DNA of 64,000 nt from positions 496,001-560,000 of the forward strand of contig NZ_RCYZ01000001.1 of NCBI RefSeq assembly GCF_006439025.1, read 5' to 3'. The stretch's first letter is position 1. The number at the start of each line of letters is the position of its first letter. This stretch comes from Hymenobacter nivis (GTDB lineage Bacteria > Bacteroidota > Bacteroidia > Cytophagales > Hymenobacteraceae). The position numbers and the translations under genes are program-made. The notes below the pieces were generated by a model. The model did no database searches and was not told the origin of the DNA. It worked only from the letters and a program-made list of their open reading frames with translations. This document shows positions 24,614 through 34,064 of this stretch, one piece after another.

Positions 24614-26641
24614 CTACTTTACAATCACCAATTCCACGCGGCGGTTGAGGCGGCGTGTTTCCTCGCGGTCGTTGCCGAAGCGGGGGCGCGTGCCGCCGAA
24701 GCCAACAGTGGTGATGCGGTTTTCGTCGACGCCGCGCTTCACCAGGTAGCGCTTCACTTCGGTGACCCGGTCTTCGGAGAGCTGCTGGTTTTTGTCGGCG
24801 GGGCCCACGTTGTCGGTGTGGCCTTCGAGGCGGACCTGAATGCCGGACTCGGCTTGCAGGGCAATGGCCAAGCGGTTAAGCTCGGTGTAAGACGTGCCCA
24901 GCAGTACCGCCTTGCCCTGGGCAAAGATGATGGTGGGCAGGTCGACGGTGGTGCCGGCAGCGGCGGGGCGCAGCAGCAGGTCGCGGCCCGAATTACCGGT
25001 AAAGGCCAGGGTATCAACGCTGGAGAGTAGGCCACTGGCGCCCGCCACCCGGTAGCGGCCGGCCAGCAGCGAGAGCACGTAGCTGCCCGCGGCGTCGGTG
25101 CGGGCGGTGGCCTCAAACTGCACGCCTTGGGCATTGGGCAGCAGCACGGCCCGCACGGTGGCCCCGGGCACGGGCTGGCGGCTGCGGGCATCGAGCACCC
25201 GCCCGCTCACAAAGGCGCGGTTGGCCTCCGACACCGGGGCCGGGCCGGCGGCCACGGCGGTGGTATCGGGCGCGGCGCGGCCGGCGCGGAACAAGTCGGC
25301 CGAGGCGTTGGCCGTGGCCGACGAGGCGAAGTAGGCCGTTTCGCCGTCGGCGGCCAGGCTAAAGTAGGCGTCGAAGCCGGGGCCGTTCAGGGCGGGGCCC
25401 AGGTTCTGGGGCTCGCTCCAACGCGTCCACGAATCGTCGAGGCGCTGGCTCACGAACACGTCGGCGCCGCCGTAGCCCATGTGGCCGTACGAGCTGAAGT
25501 ACAGCGTTTTGCCATCGGGCGTGAGCCACGGGGCGAAGTCAAAGCCCGGCGAGTTCAGCACGGGGCCCAGGCTCTGGGGAGCGCTGAAGCCCCCGCCCGC
25601 CACGGGCCGGCTGAGGTAGAGGTCGTTGCCGCCTTCCGAGTCGCCGCGCTCGAGCGAGAGCAGCAGGATTTTCTCGTCGGCCGTCATGAAAAAGCCCGTG
25701 GCGGGCACGGCCGTGTAATAGTTGGCCACGTCCACGTCTTCGGTGCGCAGGCCCTTGGCGGAGCCCCCGGGGGGGCCGGCGGCCACGCGGCTCACCCGGC
25801 TCACGCCCTCGTCGCGGAAGCCCTCGCGGTTGTAGGTGCCGCGCACGAGCAGCGTCTGGCCCTGGGGCCCCACCACGGCCAGCACGCCGTTGTTCTGGGG
25901 CGTGTTCAGGGCGTCGAGGCGCTGCGGGGGGCCCCAGGTTTTGCCCTTATTGGGGCTCTGGGAGGCCCAGGCGTCGCCAGTGTCGGTGTTGCCCTCGGTG
26001 TTGCCGGCAAACTTGGTGCGGCCGAAGTACAGCGTCTGCCCATCTGGGGCCAGCACCGGCCCGATTTCGTTGCCCGACGAGTTCAGCGCTGCCAGCGGCT
26101 CGCGGGGTCCGAAGCCAGGGCCCGGGGCTACGTTCAGGCGCAGCTTAAATAAGTGCCACTGCTGGCTGGCGCGGCCGTTGGCCTTCTGGGCTTGCAGGGG
26201 CGTGCCGTTGAACTTGTCGGCGGCGGCCAGGCCGGCCACGCGGCCCTCCAGCCGGTTCTCAAACGTGAAGCTGCCCAGGGGCCCCGCCGGTACCAGCCGC
26301 CACTGCTGGCCCAGCCCGCCCTGAAACGGCTGCTGCACCAGCGGCACGGCCTCGCCGGGGCGGGGCACGGTCAGGCACAAATTGCTGTGCTTGGCCTCGA
26401 TGCGGAAGTATTCGCTGCCCGCACTCACCGGCACGAAGCGCCACTGCTGGCTGTTGGAGTGGGTAAATTCCCACTGCACGGCCGCGTCGCCGGCGTTGGT
26501 GCCGGCGCTCACCACGTCGAGGCAGCGCCCGCTGCCGCGGTCAATCAAGCCGTAGTAGGCCCGCTCATCAGGTTGGAAGGGGCCCTGGGCCAGGGCCCCC
26601 AGCGAGCAAAAAAACAGCAGCAGCGGCAGCAAACGAAGCAT
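24614..26641 (-). CDS. OmpA-family protein with N-terminal RICIN lectin domain and PD40 propeller
   Basis: The 675-residue product has a signal peptide (MLRLLPLLLFFCSLGALAQ). A ricin-type beta-trefoil follows (about 25-175) with repeats around SGRCLDVVSAG, SNSQQWRFVPV and LGQQWRLVPAG. A PD40-like propeller lies at about 190-430 (LAPDGQTLYFGRTKF, LTPDGKTLYFSSYGHMGYGG, AADGETAYFASS), then a Cna-B/carboxypeptidase-regulatory-like domain (about 475-550). An OmpA C-terminal domain ends it (about 570-675, LEGHTDNVG). It should sit in the periplasm or at the outer-membrane face, bound to peptidoglycan, with a sugar-binding head. Start set at the ATG at 26641, not at 26671, because the signal peptide begins there. 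It converges with the PorE-like gene, with which it shares its C-terminal architecture. Confidence 0.82.
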   Translation of the reverse strand: MLRLLPLLLFFCSLGALAQGPFQPDERAYYGLIDRGSGRCLDVVSAGTNAGDAAVQWEFTHSNSQQWRFVPVSAGSEYFRIEAKHSNLCLTVPRPGEAVPLVQQPFQGGLGQQWRLVPAGPLGSFTFENRLEGRVAGLAAADKFNGTPLQAQKANGRASQQWHLFKLRLNVAPGPGFGPREPLAALNSSGNEIGPVLAPDGQTLYFGRTKFAGNTEGNTDTGDAWASQSPNKGKTWGPPQRLDALNTPQNNGVLAVVGPQGQTLLVRGTYNREGFRDEGVSRVSRVAAGPPGGSAKGLRTEDVDVANYYTAVPATGFFMTADEKILLLSLERGDSEGGNDLYLSRPVAGGGFSAPQSLGPVLNSPGFDFAPWLTPDGKTLYFSSYGHMGYGGADVFVSQRLDDSWTRWSEPQNLGPALNGPGFDAYFSLAADGETAYFASSATANASADLFRAGRAAPDTTAVAAGPAPVSEANRAFVSGRVLDARSRQPVPGATVRAVLLPNAQGVQFEATARTDAAGSYVLSLLAGRYRVAGASGLLSSVDTLAFTGNSGRDLLLRPAAAGTTVDLPTIIFAQGKAVLLGTSYTELNRLAIALQAESGIQVRLEGHTDNVGPADKNQQLSEDRVTEVKRYLVKRGVDENRITTVGFGGTRPRFGNDREETRRLNRRVELVIVK

Positions 26642-26795
26642 GGCAGGAGCGCACGGCTTGGCCGCACGCATTGGTTAAAGTGAGCGCAAAAGACGCTATG
26701 AACGACTGAAACGCCCGCCGGGCTGCATTTCGCTTGGACGGGGCTGTTTTATTTGGAGAAAAGCCGCAGCGTGGGCGCTCAGCCCCGCCCTATAA

Positions 26796-26850
26796 AACCC
26801 AAAAGGACGGACATGCTTTGCTGCGTGCTGCATGACCGTCCTTTTGGGTT
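26796..26850 (-). terminator. Intrinsic terminator of the amidohydrolase operon
   Basis: A perfect 15-bp stem (AACCCAAAAGGACGG with its complement) has an inner ATGC/GCAT extension and a 3' T-run on the minus strand. It lies 26 bases after the stop of the 26876-28180 gene. Confidence 0.8.
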
Positions 26851-26875
26851 CTCGAAATGCTCGAGATGCCCCGCC

Positions 26876-28180
26876 CTACTCCAATCCGTACTTGCCCAAA
26901 AACTTGCGATTGAGGGCCGTTTGCTTGGTTTCGAGGGTGATGCGGCGGCCGTCGATGAAGGCGGAGGTGACGTTGTTGGTGCGCATGTCGAGCAAATCGC
27001 CCTTGCTGATCACGAGCGTGGCGCTCTTGCCGGTTTCGAGCGAGCCGTAGGCCTTGTCGATGCCCATGAGCTGGGCCGGGGCCAGGGTAATGGCCGTGAG
27101 GGCCTGCTCTTTGGTGAGGCCGTAGGCGGCGGCGGTGCCCGCAATAAAGGCCAGGTTGCGGCCGCCGGGGGCCTCCTGGCTGCCCTCGTAATCTAGGCAG
27201 TAGCGGATGCCGGCGGCTTGCAGCTGGGCGGGCAGCTTGTAGGGCTGGTCGTAGTCGTCGGCGTCGCGGCGGGGCAGCGCGTGCAAGCGGCTCACTACCA
27301 CGGCCACGTCGTTTTGCTTGAGGAAATCGAGCACCATCCAGGCGTCGCGCCCGCCCACTACGGCCACCTTTTGCACGCCCAGGCGCTTAGCGAAGCGCAC
27401 CGATTCGATGATTTCTTTGCCGTAATCGGCGTGCAGGTACAGCGTTTTACTGCCATCGAACAGGCCGGCCAGGGCCGTCAGGCGCAGGTTTTCGCGGCGG
27501 CCGGTGGGCAGCTGGCGGTAGGCGGCGGCCTCGCCGAAGAGCTGCTCCAGGTCGCGTAGGTTCGTTTCGCGGGCCTTCTGGCGGCGCTCCAGGGCGGCGG
27601 CGTCCTCGGCGGGGTTGGTGCGCACAATGAGCTGGGGCCAGCTCAGGTGCTGGCCTTCGTCGGCGCGCACCACGGCGTCCTGCCAGTTCCAGGCGTCGAG
27701 CTGCACCACGCTGCTCTGGCCCGTTAGCAGGCCGCCGCGGGGCGTTGGCTGGGCCAGCAGCACGCCGTTCATGCGCAGCGTGGGCAGTACGTCCGAGTCG
27801 GTGTTGTAGGCAATGAGGCTGCGCACGTTGGGGTTGAGGATGCCCACTTCGGCCTCGTCCACGGTGGCCCGGATGGACTCCACATCGGTGAGGCCCAGCG
27901 TGGTGTTTGGCAAAATCAGGCCCGGGTACAGGTCCTGGCCGGTGCCGTCCACGGTTTCGTAGCCCGCCTTGTCGGCGGTGAAGCCACTGGCCGGGCCGGC
28001 GTAGGTCAGCTTGCCCTGGGCAAAGGCCACGGCGGCGTTGGGCACCACCGTGCCGTTGCCCACGTGCAGCGTGGCCCCGGTGATGAGCACCGGCTTGGCC
28101 TGGGGCCCCGCCGGGGTGGGCACCTGGGCCAGGGCCGGGGCCCCCAGCAAAGCCAGTAGGAAGGTAAATTGGAAACGCAT
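26876..28180 (-). CDS. Secreted amidohydrolase-like protein lacking the usual HxH metal motif
   Basis: The 434-residue product has a signal peptide (MRFQFTFLLALLGAPALAQ) and the amidohydrolase beta-cap opening (KPVLITGATLHVGNGTVV). Where active members have PGFIDxHxH it reads YPGLILPNTTLGLTD, so the first two metal ligands are absent. The C-terminal part keeps the family ending LTAITLAPAQLMGIDKAYGSLETGKSATLVI (shown in two parts: APAQLMGIDKAYGS, LETGKSATLVI). It is probably a non-catalytic partner or has altered chemistry. It starts 23 bases after the 1035-residue amidohydrolase gene, so the two are co-transcribed from the 31 kb side. Confidence 0.8.
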   Translation of the reverse strand: MRFQFTFLLALLGAPALAQVPTPAGPQAKPVLITGATLHVGNGTVVPNAAVAFAQGKLTYAGPASGFTADKAGYETVDGTGQDLYPGLILPNTTLGLTDVESIRATVDEAEVGILNPNVRSLIAYNTDSDVLPTLRMNGVLLAQPTPRGGLLTGQSSVVQLDAWNWQDAVVRADEGQHLSWPQLIVRTNPAEDAAALERRQKARETNLRDLEQLFGEAAAYRQLPTGRRENLRLTALAGLFDGSKTLYLHADYGKEIIESVRFAKRLGVQKVAVVGGRDAWMVLDFLKQNDVAVVVSRLHALPRRDADDYDQPYKLPAQLQAAGIRYCLDYEGSQEAPGGRNLAFIAGTAAAYGLTKEQALTAITLAPAQLMGIDKAYGSLETGKSATLVISKGDLLDMRTNNVTSAFIDGRRITLETKQTALNRKFLGKYGLE

Positions 28181-28203
28181 GGCGTTGATTTTTATAAAGT
28201 TGA

Positions 28204-31200
28204 TTATTCCGCCAGGTCCTTTTCTTCGCCCAGCGTGTCGCAGTGCCAGGCGCCGTTGGCGCGGGCCACGGGCGGGCGCGTGGGGGCCCCGGCCTTCTTC
28301 TCCGTCAACATGCGCTGCACGAGGCGCTCCCGCTCGCGGGCCAGGTCGGCGCGCAGGGCCAGGTCGCTTTCGAGGCTGAACAGCTCGCGGCCGTCCACGA
28401 AGGTGTAGGCGGCTTTGGCGTAGATGCTCAGCGGGTTATCAGTCCAGAGCACCACGTCGGCGTCCTTGCCTTCCTTGATGGAGCCCATGTGCTGGTCGAG
28501 GTGCAGCATCTTGGCGGGGTTGATGGTGACCAGGCGCAGGGCCTGCTCCTCGCTCAGGCCGCCGTACTTCACCGTTTTGGCGGCTTCCTGGTTGAGGCGG
28601 CGGCTCATTTCGGCGTCGTCCGAGTTGATGGCCACGTTCAGGCCCTCCTTCGTCATGATGGCCGCGTTGAAGGGAATGGCGTCCTTCACCTCGTTTTTGT
28701 AGGCCCACCAGTCCGAAAACGTGCTGGCGTTGATGCCGCGCGCCTTCATCTTGTCGGCCACCTTGTAGCCTTCCAGAATGTGGGTGAACGTGTTGACCTT
28801 GAAGTTCATGCGGTCGGCCACGTTCATCAGCATGTTGATTTCCGACTGCACGTAGCTGTGGCAGGTGATGTGGCGCGTGTCGTGCAGGATTTCCACCAGC
28901 GCCTCCAGCTCCAGGTCGCGGCGCGGGGCCTCGGCTTTGGCCTGCGCTTTCTTCGACAACTTACTGTAAGCCAGCATTTCCTGCTCGTATTCCTTGGCGC
29001 GGGTGAAGGCGTCCACGAACACCTGCTCGGTGCCCATGCGCGTTTGGGGGAAGCGCAGCACGTTTTGTTCGCCCCAGTTGCTTTGCTTCACGTTTTCGCC
29101 CAGCGCAAACTTGATGAAGCCCGGGGCCCCCGCAATTTTCATGGCGTCGGCCGGGGCCCCCCAACGCATTTTGATGAGCGCCGACTGGCCGCCGATGGGG
29201 TTGGCCGAGCCGTGCAGCAGCTGGGCCGCCACCACGCCGCCCGCCAGGTCGCGGTAGATGCCAACGTCCTCGGGGTCAATCACGTCGCCAATGCGCACCT
29301 CGCTCGTCACCGACTGCGTGCCCTCGTTCACGCCCTCCGAAATGGCCAGGTGCGAGTGCTCGTCGATGATACCCGGCGCCAGGTGCTTACCCGTGCCGTC
29401 GATGGTGCGCCCGCCCTTGGGCAAGGCCAGGTTCTTGCCCACGCGGCTGATTTTGCCGTTTTCGAGCAGCACGTCGGTGTTTTCGAGCTTGCCGGCAGCG
29501 TCGCTGGTCCACACCGTGGCGTTTTTGATGAGCGTGGTGGTTTGGGCCGGCATCGCGGCGCGGCCGTAGGCGGCAAACGGGTACATGAGGGCCCCCAGCG
29601 CGGGCGCCGGCTTGGCCTTAGCCGTGTCGAGGCGGGCGGCGCGGGTGGCCTCCTCCTGGCGGCGCGCAAGCCACTTCACCGGCGTGCCGTCGGCCAGCAG
29701 CCCCTCGCCCTGAAAGGTGCGGCCCTCCTGCGCGTAGTAGCCGCTCAGGCGCGTGGCACCCTCGCCGGGTGCAGGGGCCCCGGGCGCGGTGCTGGGCCGC
29801 TTGCCCTTGCCGATTTTATCCTTCGGGTTGAAGACGATGGTGGTCAGGTCGCTGGTCACGGCCAGCGTGGCGCGGATGGTGTCGCCGGCGGTGGGCACAA
29901 TCTTCAACTCGGGCGCCTCGGGCTTGCCCTGGATGAGGAAACTGCCCGCGGGCTGCTGGCCGATTTGCAGCGTGTACACGCCGCGGTAGTCGGCCGGCAC
30001 GGTGCTGAGCTGGTACCGCTCGCCCTGCACCCAGTTGTCGAGCAGCACGTTGTCGTCGGCCAGCAGGTGGGCCGAGCACACCACGAAGTTGGCCACCAGG
30101 CCCGGGCGCAGGGCCCCCACTTGGTCCTGGGCGCGCAGCAGGCGGGCCGGTGTGTCGGTGAGGGCGCGCAGGGCGGCGGTTTCGCTCAGGCCGTACTGGC
30201 CGGCTTTGCGCAGGTTGGGCAGGAACTTCTTCTTGTCCTTGAGGTCAGCCGCGGTGAGGGCGAAGGGCACGCCGGCCTGGGCCAGGCGGGCGGCGTTGGC
30301 GGGGGCCAACTCCCAGTGCTTCAGGTCTTCGAGTGGAATGCGGCGCGCGTCGTACACGTCCTCCACGTTGTAGGCCTCGGGGAAATCGAGCGGTACCACG
30401 AAGGTGGCCCCGGTGGCCTTTATTTCGTCGAGGCGCTGGTACTCGTCGCCGCGCCCCTTGATGATGTACTGCACGCCGGCCTCGTCGCCCACGCGGTCGG
30501 CCCGGATGGCCGAGAGCTTGTCGCGCACCTGGAAAAAGGCGGGCAGGCTTTTTTGCTGCGTGAGTGCCTGCAGCGACAGGTTTTGCTCGCGGCGCGGGTT
30601 GCGCTGGTTCCAGGCGGCGTCGAGGTAGGTTTGGCGCAGCAGCGCGATGCTGCCCATCAGCGAGCCGGGGTAGTCCTGCGTCGAGGTGCCCTTGTCGAAT
30701 GACAGCGCCGCGGCGGCCTTGTCGAGCAAAATCACCTCGTTCTCTTTGCGCTCGGTGTTGAGGCTCACCAGGGCCCCGGTGCCGCGCATGATGCCGTCGG
30801 CCTGCTGCGTGAGCACCGCCCCGAAGCCTAAGGCCCGGTATATGGCGGCCGCGTCGGCGTTCACCTTGAACAGGTCGGCGGCGTTCACCTCGGGGTGCAC
30901 GGCCTGGTTCCAGTCGTAGGCGCCGGCCTTTTGCGAGTCGAACTGGGGCCCCGCGTCGCGGCGGCCGCGGCGCTCGGGGGCCTTGGTTTCGGGCACGCCG
31001 TAGGCCGTGTACACGTCCACGAAGCCCGGGTACACGAACTTGCCCTTGAGGTCTTGCACCACGGCGCCGGCCGGAATTTTCACCTTCGCGCCGGGCCCCA
31101 CGGCCTCAATCTTGCCGTCGCGGATGACGAGCGTGGCATCTTCCAGGCGGGTTTGGTAGTCGGCGTAGAGCGTGGCGTGGGTGAAGGCGTACAGGCCGGG

Positions 31201-31311
31201 GCGCTGGTCGTACACGCCGTTGCGGGGGTAGGTGCTGGGCTGGGCCACGGCGGTGCCGCCGGCCAGCAGCAACCCGGCCAGCGCGGGCCAATGGGTAGCG
31301 TTTTTTTTCAT
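28204..31311 (-). CDS. Secreted two-domain amidohydrolase (tandem, one domain degenerate)
   Basis: The 1035-residue product has a signal peptide (KKNATHWPALAGLLLAG...AVAQ) and two amidohydrolase domains. The first (about 35-430) reads VYPGFVDVYTAYG at the metal site and lacks the HxH. A beta linker follows (about 440-590). The second (about 600-1010) has LAPGIIDEHSHLAI with intact HSH, then HITCHSYVQSEI and THILEGYKVADKM supplying further His, and NSDDAEMSRRLNQEAA for the last Asp. It is therefore an active imidazolonepropionase-like hydrolase fused to an inactive copy. Substrate unknown; a periplasmic cyclic amide or peptide is plausible. Start set at the ATG at 31311 where the signal peptide begins. 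The downstream gene is a second degenerate copy. Confidence 0.85.
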   Translation of the reverse strand: MKKNATHWPALAGLLLAGGTAVAQPSTYPRNGVYDQRPGLYAFTHATLYADYQTRLEDATLVIRDGKIEAVGPGAKVKIPAGAVVQDLKGKFVYPGFVDVYTAYGVPETKAPERRGRRDAGPQFDSQKAGAYDWNQAVHPEVNAADLFKVNADAAAIYRALGFGAVLTQQADGIMRGTGALVSLNTERKENEVILLDKAAAALSFDKGTSTQDYPGSLMGSIALLRQTYLDAAWNQRNPRREQNLSLQALTQQKSLPAFFQVRDKLSAIRADRVGDEAGVQYIIKGRGDEYQRLDEIKATGATFVVPLDFPEAYNVEDVYDARRIPLEDLKHWELAPANAARLAQAGVPFALTAADLKDKKKFLPNLRKAGQYGLSETAALRALTDTPARLLRAQDQVGALRPGLVANFVVCSAHLLADDNVLLDNWVQGERYQLSTVPADYRGVYTLQIGQQPAGSFLIQGKPEAPELKIVPTAGDTIRATLAVTSDLTTIVFNPKDKIGKGKRPSTAPGAPAPGEGATRLSGYYAQEGRTFQGEGLLADGTPVKWLARRQEEATRAARLDTAKAKPAPALGALMYPFAAYGRAAMPAQTTTLIKNATVWTSDAAGKLENTDVLLENGKISRVGKNLALPKGGRTIDGTGKHLAPGIIDEHSHLAISEGVNEGTQSVTSEVRIGDVIDPEDVGIYRDLAGGVVAAQLLHGSANPIGGQSALIKMRWGAPADAMKIAGAPGFIKFALGENVKQSNWGEQNVLRFPQTRMGTEQVFVDAFTRAKEYEQEMLAYSKLSKKAQAKAEAPRRDLELEALVEILHDTRHITCHSYVQSEINMLMNVADRMNFKVNTFTHILEGYKVADKMKARGINASTFSDWWAYKNEVKDAIPFNAAIMTKEGLNVAINSDDAEMSRRLNQEAAKTVKYGGLSEEQALRLVTINPAKMLHLDQHMGSIKEGKDADVVLWTDNPLSIYAKAAYTFVDGRELFSLESDLALRADLARERERLVQRMLTEKKAGAPTRPPVARANGAWHCDTLGEEKDLAE

Positions 31312-31468
31312 CCAGAAGGGTAAAAAGGGAAAGCATCCGGCACCGAAACGCCGCGGCCGCGGGGGTGGGCCGCCCAAATGTAACCGCGCCCCCGCCGGGG
31401 TTGCAACAGTAAGGCCGGGTTCGCAGTAAGTAATTGTTCTATCAACTCTTCCTTACTTCCTACCCACC

Positions 31469-31690
31469 ATGCGCAAAGGCACCCAAGTATCCTGGAAATA
31501 CGGCACCGGCACGGCCACTGGCAAAATTGAATCGGTGCACAAAGAGCCCATCAAGCGCACCATTAAGGGCGCCGAAATTCACCGCAATGGCTCGGCCGAC
31601 GACCCGGCCCTGGTCATCGTGCAAGACAACGGCGACAAGGTGCTCAAGCTCCAAAGCGAAGTGAAGGCCGCGGCCGACGCCAAGAAATAA
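31469..31690 (+). CDS. DUF2945 (hypervirulence-associated TUDOR-like) protein
   Basis: The 73-residue product matches the short SH3/TUDOR-like DUF2945 family. It opens KGTQVSWKYGTGTATGKI, then a basic strand (KEPIKRTIKGAEIHRN) and the closing ALVIVQDNGDKVLKLQSEV. It is cytoplasmic with unknown function. It stands alone, divergent from the amidohydrolase operon, with a strong terminator 24 bases downstream. Confidence 0.85.
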   Translation: MRKGTQVSWKYGTGTATGKIESVHKEPIKRTIKGAEIHRNGSADDPALVIVQDNGDKVLKLQSEVKAAADAKK

Positions 31691-31713
31691 CTAGGGCCCC
31701 GGGGCCCTAACGC

Positions 31714-31755
31714 GCCAAAAGGCCCCGCCAGCAGCTGCTGGCGGGGCCTTTTGGC
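31714..31755. terminator. Strong bidirectional intrinsic terminator
   Basis: A perfect palindrome with 21-base arms runs from GCCAAAAGGCCCC to GGGGCCTTTTGGC. It lies between the convergent DUF2945 and permease genes. Confidence 0.9.
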
Positions 31756-31777
31756 ATTACCGGCAACGGCCGGAACG

Positions 31778-33358
31778 TTAGCGGTTGTTGGGGTCGGGCT
31801 TGATGAAGGCTTCCTTCTCCATCTCCTCGGGCACCACCACGATGCCCTGCTGGAGCTTGGAGTTGCGCTTGCCGTAGAGGAAGTACACCACGAAACCCAC
31901 CAGCATCCAGCCCACGGCCACTTCCAGCGTGAAGGCGTCGAGGCCCACAATGAGCAGCGTGCACACCAAGGCGCCCATGATGGGCACCAGCGGGAAGCTG
32001 GGCGTGGAGAGCGGCGAGCGGAAAGGCCGGGGCTGCTCGGGGTTCGACTTGCGCATGATCCACACGCCCAGGCTTACGAGCACGAAGGCCAGCAGCGTGC
32101 CGAACGAGGTGAGGTCGCCGGCGAGCGAGCCGGGCACGAAGGCCGCGAACAGGCCCACGAACACCATCAGCATCAGGTTGGACTTGTAGGGCGTGTTGAA
32201 CTTGGGGTGCAGCTGCGAGAAGGCGTTGGGCATCAGCCCGTCCTTGGCCATGGAGAAGAACACGCGGCTCTGGCCCATGAGCATCACGAGGATAACCGAT
32301 GTGAAGCCGAGCAGAATGCCCACCGTAACGGCCGTAGCCAACCACTCGAAGCCGGGCATGTGGGCCCGGATGGCGTAGGCCACCGAGGCTTCGCCGCCCA
32401 GGGCCGGGTCGGCAAATTCGCGCCAGTTGGCCACGCCCGTCAGCACGTGGCCGAACAGGATGTAGAGCACCGTGCAGATGGCCAGCGAGCCGAGGATGCC
32501 GATGGGCATGTCGCGCTTGGGGTTTTTGGCTTCCTGGGCGGCCGTGCTCACGGCGTCGAAACCGATGAAGGCGAAGAACACGATGCCCGCACCACCGATG
32601 ATGCCGCCGATGCCGTGTTTAAAGAACCCTTCGTAGGTGCGCACCACTTCGCCGGCGCCGTTTTTCACCACGGCGTCGGCCGGAATGAGGTAGGGCGAGT
32701 GGTTGGCGGGGTTGACGAACTGCCAGCCGATGATGATGAACACAATGACGATCAGCACCTTCAGCACCACCACCACGGCGTTGAACAGCGCCGACTCCTG
32801 GGTGCCTTTCACCAGCAGCAGGCTCAGGGCCACGATGATGAGCAGCGCGGGCAGGTTGATGAGGCCGGTTTGCGTCACGCCGTTCACCACGGCGTGTTCG
32901 AAGGGCGAGTGGCTTAAATTGTACGGTATACTGGTGCCGAAGACCTCCAAGAGCTTGTTCAGGTACTCGCTCCAGGCAATGCTAACGGTGGCCGCGCCCA
33001 GGGCGTACTCCATGATGAGGGCCCAGCCGATGACCCAGGCCACGAACTCGCCCATCGTGGTGTAGGCGTAGGTGTAGGCCGAGCCGGCAATCGGAATCAT
33101 GGCCGCAAATTCGGCGTAGCACAAGCCAGCAAACACGCAGCCAAACGCCGCCAGGATGAACGCCAGCGTGACGCCCGGGCCCGAAGCCTGCGCGGCGGCG
33201 GCCGCGGTGCGCACAAACAGGCCGGCCCCAATGATGGCGCCCACGCCCAGGGCCACCAGGTTGCCGGCGCCCAGCGTGCGCTTTAGGGCCCCGTGGCCGG
33301 TGGAGTTGGCCTCGCCCAGCAGCACCGCCAGGGGTTTTTTGGCGAAAATATTGGCCAT
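31778..33358 (-). CDS. APC-family amino acid permease (cationic amino acid transporter-like)
   Basis: The 526-residue inner-membrane protein has 12-14 helices. The first unwound helix reads GVGAIIGAGLFVRTA, the APC substrate-backbone loop. CYAEFAAMIPIAGSAYTYAY and FIGFDAVSTAAQEAKNP are hallmarks of the CAT/YfnA branch. The C-terminal tail is polar and charged (PEEMEKEAFIKPDPNNR). It imports or exchanges amino acids; specificity cannot be read. Start at the ATG at 33358 gives the usual short cytoplasmic head. Confidence 0.93.
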   Translation of the reverse strand: MANIFAKKPLAVLLGEANSTGHGALKRTLGAGNLVALGVGAIIGAGLFVRTAAAAAQASGPGVTLAFILAAFGCVFAGLCYAEFAAMIPIAGSAYTYAYTTMGEFVAWVIGWALIMEYALGAATVSIAWSEYLNKLLEVFGTSIPYNLSHSPFEHAVVNGVTQTGLINLPALLIIVALSLLLVKGTQESALFNAVVVVLKVLIVIVFIIIGWQFVNPANHSPYLIPADAVVKNGAGEVVRTYEGFFKHGIGGIIGGAGIVFFAFIGFDAVSTAAQEAKNPKRDMPIGILGSLAICTVLYILFGHVLTGVANWREFADPALGGEASVAYAIRAHMPGFEWLATAVTVGILLGFTSVILVMLMGQSRVFFSMAKDGLMPNAFSQLHPKFNTPYKSNLMLMVFVGLFAAFVPGSLAGDLTSFGTLLAFVLVSLGVWIMRKSNPEQPRPFRSPLSTPSFPLVPIMGALVCTLLIVGLDAFTLEVAVGWMLVGFVVYFLYGKRNSKLQQGIVVVPEEMEKEAFIKPDPNNR

Positions 33359-33562
33359 ATCTTAGAAAAAGGGAATGTTTAAGAAGGGAAGGGAACCGAA
33401 AATACCCGCGCCGCACCACGGCCCAGGGCCCGAAATATAGGCAGCATTTTCGGGCCCTGGCCCAATTTCTGGCACCCTGCTTGCAAAGCGTTGGACGCGG
33501 CCGCTTAAACCAAGCAGGCCGCTTGCCCTCCAACCCGCTCACATTCATTTTATTTCTTCGCT

Positions 33563-34003
33563 ATGAACAAGTCCCTCGCCCTGCTGGCCGCTCTGGCCCT
33601 GGCCACCACCACTGCCTTCGCCCAAACCGCCCCGCCCGCCGCCCCCACGGCCCCGCCCATGGCCCGCCGGGGCCCCCACAAAATGAAGTCGCCGGAGCAG
33701 ATGGCCGCCCGCCGCTCCCAGAAAATGGCCCAGCAGCTCGGCCTCAGCCCTGACCAGCAAAGCCGCCTCCAGGCCGCCCTGCTGGCCGAGCGCCAGGGCA
33801 TGACGGCCGCCACCGGCCCGGCTCCCGCCGACCGCAAGGCCCTGCACCAGGCCATGCAGGCCAACCACGCCCAGTACGAGGCCCAGGTGCAGGCCATCCT
33901 CACCCCCGCCCAGCGCACCCAGTACACGGCCCTGCAAGAGCAAAAGCGCGCCGAGCACAAAGCCAAGCGTCAGCAGCGCACCGGCCTGGCCCCCAACAAC
34001 TAA
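33563..34003 (+). CDS. Periplasmic Spy/CpxP-like (LTxxQ-type) helical protein
   Basis: The 146-residue product has a signal peptide (MNKSLALLAALALATTTAFAQ), a Pro-rich spacer, and a helical core. The core has two family-like turns, LGLSPDQQSRLQAALL and ILTPAQRTQYTALQEQ, matching the repeated L(T/S)xxQ pattern. Such proteins act as periplasmic chaperones or metal/stress buffers. It is a single-gene unit ended by a hairpin terminator. Very rich in Ala, Gln and Arg. Confidence 0.8.
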   Translation: MNKSLALLAALALATTTAFAQTAPPAAPTAPPMARRGPHKMKSPEQMAARRSQKMAQQLGLSPDQQSRLQAALLAERQGMTAATGPAPADRKALHQAMQANHAQYEAQVQAILTPAQRTQYTALQEQKRAEHKAKRQQRTGLAPNN

Positions 34004-34032
34004 CGCCGACGTTATTCCACCGCGCATTAGGT

Positions 34033-34064
34033 AAAAGCTCCGGCCGTCTGGCCGGAGCTTTTTT
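34033..34064 (+). terminator. Intrinsic terminator
   Basis: AAAAGCTCCGGCC and GGCCGGAGCTTTT flank a short loop and are followed by a T-run, 30 bases after the Spy-like stop. Confidence 0.88.

Noticed and set aside
28243..30702. Very long open frame (819 codons) antisense to the two-domain amidohydrolase
   Set aside because: The opposite strand encodes a protein with a signal peptide and intact metal motifs. The long frame is a by-product of high GC and strong third-position bias, and its translation is low-complexity His/Ala/Gly/Val.
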